Source of the DNA: Dryomyza anilis
Lineage: Eukaryota > Arthropoda > Insecta > Diptera > Dryomyzidae
Direction of reading: 5' to 3'
DNA length: 64,000 nucleotides
Assembly: GCA_951804985.1 (NCBI GenBank)
Contig: OX638132.1
Coordinates: forward strand, 5,251,529 to 5,315,528
Shown here: piece after piece, positions 59,042 through 64,000 of the stretch
How positions within the stretch are numbered: the stretch's first letter is position 1
Layout of the letters: each line of letters starts with the position of its first letter
The notes under the pieces: model-generated
Told to the model about the DNA's origin: nothing
Database searches by the model: none
The model's input: only the letters and a program-made list of their open reading frames with translations
Translations under genes and position numbers: made by a program

Positions 59042-59595
59042 CCAGTTGGGAAGGTTAGATCACATTGGAAATTTTAAAGTATGTGTAATTATGATAGTTA
59101 GGATTATCAAAATTATAGTCGGTCTAAGCCAACTATAAATACCCTACACATATGTGTGGTTACCATTCAAAGTGATATATAGGTCACCAGAGTATACGAA
59201 TCCTGAAAATAACTACAAACATTCAATCGCTGAAGAATTTCTATTCATTTGATACCCATATTTACAAATGGGTAGGTGTACCGAATTTCGATTTTTTTTT
59301 TGTGAACCACAAGTCTTTTCGCCGGAAAATATTATTATCATGTATTTGAGCATGATGTCAATACATATTTGACCAAAAAAGTTTACCTAAGCACGTATAC
59401 ATAAAAATTGATCTTTATATGTACATTTTATATGAGGTATTTGAACATAAGTGGTCGGATCATAGGTTACAATGGACCGATTTTTCGCACATACAGCGTA
59501 GGTATATTAGTAATCTAAGTTATAAGTTTCATTTATCTAGCTCTTCAATTTTAAAAGTAGTAGGGATTTCAACAGACAGACAGACAGACAGACGG

Positions 59596-59662
<67 letters not shown>

Positions 59663-59820
59663 TACAGACAGACAGACAGACGGGCATCGCTAAATCGACT
59701 CAGGAGGTCATGCTGATCAAGAATATATATACTTTTCCATACCGGAGATGCTTCCTTCTGTGTTTAACAAACGGCGTACCAAACTGAATATACCCTTTCA
59801 CTCTTAGTGTAGGGTATAAA
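59042..59820 (+). mobile_element. Helentron-like family A, copy A9
   Basis: From CCAGTTGGGAAGGTTAGATC to GTGTAGGGTATA, with the longest (GACA)n run of the window (59571-59685, about 28 units with few interruptions). The hairpin has one mismatch (GGTCTAAGCCAAC). Confidence 0.85.
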
Positions 59821-60216
59821 AAATGTATTTAATTTATAATTTTTTTAATACGATAAAATAATGATAAATTCTTGATACGAAATATAGAATATTTTAAAAC
59901 CAAAAAACTAAACTTTCAGAACAAATTAGAATAAATGAAAAATTTGTCTATAATTTTTTTTATCGAAAATCTTATAGTTTTCGTATCATTGTATTAAAAA
60001 ATCGTATGGTTTGCTCGGTACATATATTGACATAAATTAAAAAATATTGTTGGGCTTATTTTTTATAAACAAGCTATGTATAAAAAAAACGTAAGCAAAT
60101 CAAATTTAAGCAAGTCGATAATATTTCGAGTTCATTTTGAAAAAATCTTCAAAATAAAAAATATTTGTTTTTTTTTATCAAGAAAAAGTGTTATCGAATT
60201 TTACCCAATTTATGAC

Positions 60217-61234
60217 CACACACAAAAAAGGATTGTTTACGAATTATTTGCCGCAAACAATCAAATGTTTGTAGTAAGTGATTATATTTTGCAATAATAC
60301 TTTTAATTTCTTATAATTTGCCATAAATAATAAGTACTTTCTGCAAACATATCAAATTATTAGTATTTGTAATAAATACTCATTTATTTGTCGTAAACAC
60401 TTTAATTGTTTTCATTAAATACTTCATAACTGTACAATTAATAATTCCTCCTAAACACATTCTTTACTTCTGGTAAATAGTGCATTTATTTGTCATAAAT
60501 GCTATATTTTAGTTAGCGTTTGGAATAAACATTTGTCAATTACCTCAAATAATAATTATTTGAAGTATTTGCTCGAAACACTTGGTTGCGAAGTATTTAG
60601 ACGAGTATAACCGAAAGCAATCATTTGTCGCGCAACGTGCATCCAAAGATTCTGAGGTTTTTATTGAATAGTTTGTTTAACAAATCTTTATTTTCATTTT
60701 ATTTTGAGTCATTCAATAAATGAGCAAATGAAAAATTCATTGGATTAATATTACAAATTGTTTTATATAATTTGTAATTGATGTACATATGTTTCTCGGC
60801 AGAACTCACATTCGACTCAGACAAATTAGCAGATTATGTGTAATACTCATTGGAGATCATGGAGTTTGAAGCTGTTAATCAGAAAATTGGATTAATATTT
60901 ATTTTCGATTGTTTAAAGTTTAATAATAATAAATTTCACTTCATGTCTAAATGAGTAGCAACAAACAAAAATGTTCAATGCATGCATGAGTCTGTGTGGA
61001 ATGTTGATTCTGTTTGGAAGCAATAGAACTATTTATGGGAAACACTTTTGTGTAATCAAGAGTGTTTGCAGCAAAAGAGAATAAAATTTGAATAGTTTGA
61101 TACAACTAGTACATGTTTTTACGAGTAATAATTTAAGCATTGGCTACAAATCATTTAAATTGGTTGTTGCAAGTAATATTCTAAACACTTCAATTATTTG
61201 TTTGCACCAAACAATATATATTTTTTTGTGTGCA
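60217..61234. repeat. Dispersed repeat J, long copy
   Basis: The left end ACACACAAAAAAGGATTG and the right end ATATTTTTTTGTGTG are roughly inverted. The interior repeats TTTGCCGCAAACAAT, TTTGTCGTAAACAC and AAACACTT. No coding potential. Confidence 0.55.
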
Positions 61235-62038
61235 TAGATTGATAGGAACATACTTGGACTAAACAAGTCTAACATTATAAATCAGAAAGAAATGGAAAAA
61301 CCTATAAAGAAATGTTTAATAAATAATAACAAATACAAATATGTCTTTTTGCTTTTCGAAATTTCAACATTACGTACACTTTTAAAAACCAAAGGTCATG
61401 TATTTCAAATATGGGCATTTCCTGGGGTTCCGGACGGGACATTCGTATGCTTAAAACTTTTATATTTCGAAGGAAAATTTATGACTTTACTTTATTTTTG
61501 TTTTCAAATAGTATTTAAGTAGGACTAAACAATTGCAAAAAAAACTAGAGAACTCTATACGGTAGATCAAAAGATATAAATTAAATAGTGGTCGTTCCGG
61601 ACAAAAATTAGCGAATTTTGCGTGTACATTATATTTTTTTGTTATTTTAAAAATATCTGAAATCATGTGCTTTATTTGTATATTTCCACATTTTTCTAGA
61701 GTTTATAGTTTTTTCATAATAAATCACAGACTAACTCCGGATGGTACCAAAATTTCTTTGTTTTTATAAAAATACTTTTTGAGTACAATTTTTTTTTTCT
61801 GAAGGATAGATGTGATAATTTATTTAATTTTTGTATATGTACACTTTTATCCTGAAGTTCGAAATAAATCACAGAATAATATCGGATGTTCCGTATGAAA
61901 ATTTGCACTATGATTTTTTGCTAAAAATAATTTTATATCTGATAATATTAATAATCATTATTATGAAATAAAAAGTGATGTACTATTCGATTATCCAGAG
62001 GTTTTTTTTAAGGTTTATATTTTTATATTTTTTTTTGT
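61235..62038. other. Stretch without recognised features
   Basis: A 76-codon frame at 61292-61522 has no domain support. TAAATCACAGA(C/A)TAA recurs near 61722 and 61866. Confidence 0.45.
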
Positions 62039-62268
62039 TATATTTGTACTCAAAGTGGTGGGACCTACAGTTTATTGCCGAACCCGAACGGTGGGTGAGA
62101 GCTTTTCATAGGCAATGTTTTACTCTCATAGGTTTGCCATTTACTGCCGAGAGGTAGCGCGGTAAAGAACAATTTTTCTATGAAAAGATGTTGTTAGCCC
62201 CAGTCCAGGCTTGAACCGGGGACCTTTCGGCTCGCAGTCCAACACACTAACCACTAAGCTACCGCGGC
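62039..62268 (-). mobile_element. tRNA-headed SINE, copy S2 (truncated)
   Basis: On the minus strand the head GCCGCGGTAGCTTAGTGG carries an A box (62263-62251), and the B box GGTTCAAGCC is at 62217-62208. The body matches S1 but stops at TTTGAGTACAAATATAAC, short of the S1 tail. Confidence 0.75.
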
Positions 62269-63081
62269 TAACGAAATTGATGTTTACATTTTTAAAAATG
62301 CCGAGGACATTCTGCTTTTGAAACTGATGACTCAACTCTTTAAAAAATGTTGTTAGTTTAATATGATAATAAATGTACCTTTTTGGTTACGTATGTGACA
62401 TCCTTATACAAAAATCAATATTTATCCCTAATTTTAATTTCAATGCTAATTTTTAAGCTTAAGAAATAATAATTAAGAATGTCTGAAAAACAGAAAATTA
62501 TATTTTTTATCTTTATTTCTTTCAAACTATTTAATTTGGTTATTCAAGGAGTACATGAAAAATTGGTATATTTACAAGTTGTGTAGTATGAGTATTTTTT
62601 TTATAGGTTATTGTTAACGGTATACAATTTTATTTTCAGATATTTAGTTTCTCATATATAAGATTCCAATTCTATCGTTATTTCAAAGATTTAAGCATTT
62701 TGAATTTTTCGGTCGTGGTTGACGTTGTTCTGGAAATGTCCATATGTGATTAGAGAAATAATTTATTTTTTATAAAAGATGAGTTTAATTTCAAATACAC
62801 ATTTTTCAACAGATTATACTTTATAATAAATTTTCTGGACTAGGTTATGTCAGTAATATGCATTTTATAAACACCTTGCATCTTAAGCTGGGTACACGGA
62901 TAGAAAAGATTTGTTTGAATATGTTTGAATGTAATTATAATGTAATTCGAAATCGCCATATAAATATTAGGAGAAAAATCTAATACATTATAATTGAATT
63001 GTATAATTATTTTGTTGAGATTGAAATATTAGTATGCGATATTTAAACATAAATTGCTTTATTCGCGGATTTACATGAATT
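62269..63081. other. AT-rich stretch without recognised features
   Basis: Nothing recognised. Confidence 0.5.
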
Positions 63082-63130
63082 TACTATATTAATGATTCTG
63101 TAGAATTTCTACAGAATCATTAATATAGTA
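63082..63130. repeat. Perfect inverted repeat, 24 + 1 + 24 bp
   Basis: TACTATATTAATGATTCTG (continuing TAGAA) is followed by a single T and then by its exact complement. The loop is too small for a normal pre-miRNA. Confidence 0.95.
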
Positions 63131-63599
63131 GAAATATATATTTTTCATCAGATATTAATATATGTATGTTTGATATTTCCGCTATTTAACACACCCAACG
63201 TCAATAAAAGGTTCTTTGAATTATCTGTAACAGAGGTTATTCGTGATTGTTACTGGTTGAACACGAATTTATAAATAATAGCATTGTTTTTATTATATGT
63301 ATGTTATATGTATGCACATTTTTACTTTTCATACAGTTCAAAATTTCTTTTTGGTGGATGTATTTGTTTAAGTACCGCCAATCACTGTTTATACCAGATA
63401 GTGACTGTTTTTAGAATATACAATTCATCCGTAATTCACTGAACTCAAAATAGGAACAATAGACGGAAATAAAATTATTAAGTATAAATAAAAGATGTGG
63501 AATCAATAAAAAGTTTATGTTTATATTTATATAATATAAATAAAAAAAAATGTAATTCAAAAAAAGAGAAAAATGTATAATGTGTAATGAAGATATTAG

Positions 63600-63652
63600 C
63601 ACTAAATTTACTTTTTTTACATTAACACTAAATTTACTTTTTTTACATCCAA
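63600..63652. repeat. 26-bp tandem duplication
   Basis: ACTAAATTTACTTTTTTTAC is repeated with a 26-bp period. Confidence 0.85.
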
Positions 63653-63796
63653 ATTGTATTTGGAGCCTCAATAAAATTTGCTCATCTAAACAATAAAAAA
63701 AAAATGTTTACAATAGAACAATTTTAGTTAACAATTTTTTACTTAATGTAAAAACCAATCAGTCTCTCAATTATTTGTTCCCCAAATGGACCACCC

Positions 63797-64000
63797 ATTA
63801 TAAAATGTATATATACAGGGTGTTTGGTTAAAACATGTCAATAATTCTGGGGACCATACTATGACTCAAAAACAAAAATATTAAATTAAAAAATTTCTAA
63901 TTTTGTACAAGCTGCTAAAAAAGAACTCTCCCAAATATAATTTTGCAGGCATTACATATATCTTTGGAGTTTTGTGCAAACAAAAATATTATTTCCTTGC
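63797..64000. repeat. Possible transposon end running off the window
   Basis: ATACAGGGTGTTTGGTTAAA resembles the ACAGGGTGT-type termini common among insect transposable elements. The rest lies beyond the window, so the call is tentative. Confidence 0.3.

Noticed and set aside
61292..61522. 76-codon plus-strand frame as a small gene
   Set aside because: No signal peptide, domain or repeat support; average composition for AT-rich noise.
63082..63130. microRNA hairpin
   Set aside because: The arms meet with a single-base centre and total 49 bp, which is too small and too perfect for a normal pre-miRNA.

Overview
The window is AT-rich nuclear DNA from an insect, most likely a brachyceran fly. 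The evidence is a biogenic-amine receptor gene whose encoded segments match my memory of fly Dop1R2, typical GT-AG introns, and (GACA)n / (TA)n 'mini-me'-type dispersed elements. I could not run a search, so species and family are inferred.

One protein-coding gene is clear. A class A GPCR lies on the minus strand with five coding exons: 54359-53672, 36175-36073, 35819-35694, 33859-33676 and 26697-25894. The exons join in frame at GT-AG sites (phases 1, 2, 2, 0) and give 634 residues with all seven membrane segments. Conserved residues seen are N184, D212, C239, D246, the DRY at 263-265, W292, C317, S329/S333 with P337, CWLP at 555-558 and NPxxY at 593-597. It is best read as the D1-like dopamine receptor Dop1R2 (DAMB/DopR2). 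A 29-codon upstream ORF precedes the start, and a likely 3' splice site at 54517 implies that further 5'UTR exon(s) and the promoter lie at higher coordinates.

The rest of the recognisable content is mobile or repetitive. I see: (A) nine copies of a ~700-bp Helentron-like (DINE/mini-me type) element; (B) a related second family; (C) a non-autonomous family with TAGAGATGGGCGCGTG termini and 8-bp target duplications (hAT-like) carrying GGAACCGG arrays; (D) TGATGAA-rich MITEs with CACAGAAA termini; (E) TTCGAAAATTTTCGAA arrays; a mariner relic with two deletions; two tRNA-headed SINE copies; several palindromic MITEs; and a large foldback element with a strand-switching minisatellite in one arm. 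Insertions are nested: A in C in E at 11.0-13.4 kb, A in C at 31.5-32.9 kb, D in A at 51.9-52.9 kb, A in K at 14.7-15.9 kb.

Layout: 1-25.4 kb is the region downstream of the gene (repeats, AT-rich DNA, no supported gene). 25.9-54.5 kb is the receptor gene with introns of about 7.0, 1.8, 0.25 and 17.5 kb. 54.5-64 kb is the gene's 5' side, probably intron or upstream flank, with the foldback element, another A copy and SINE S2. No new enzymatic or defence-like system is supported. The most unusual structures are the foldback element and its minisatellite insertion.
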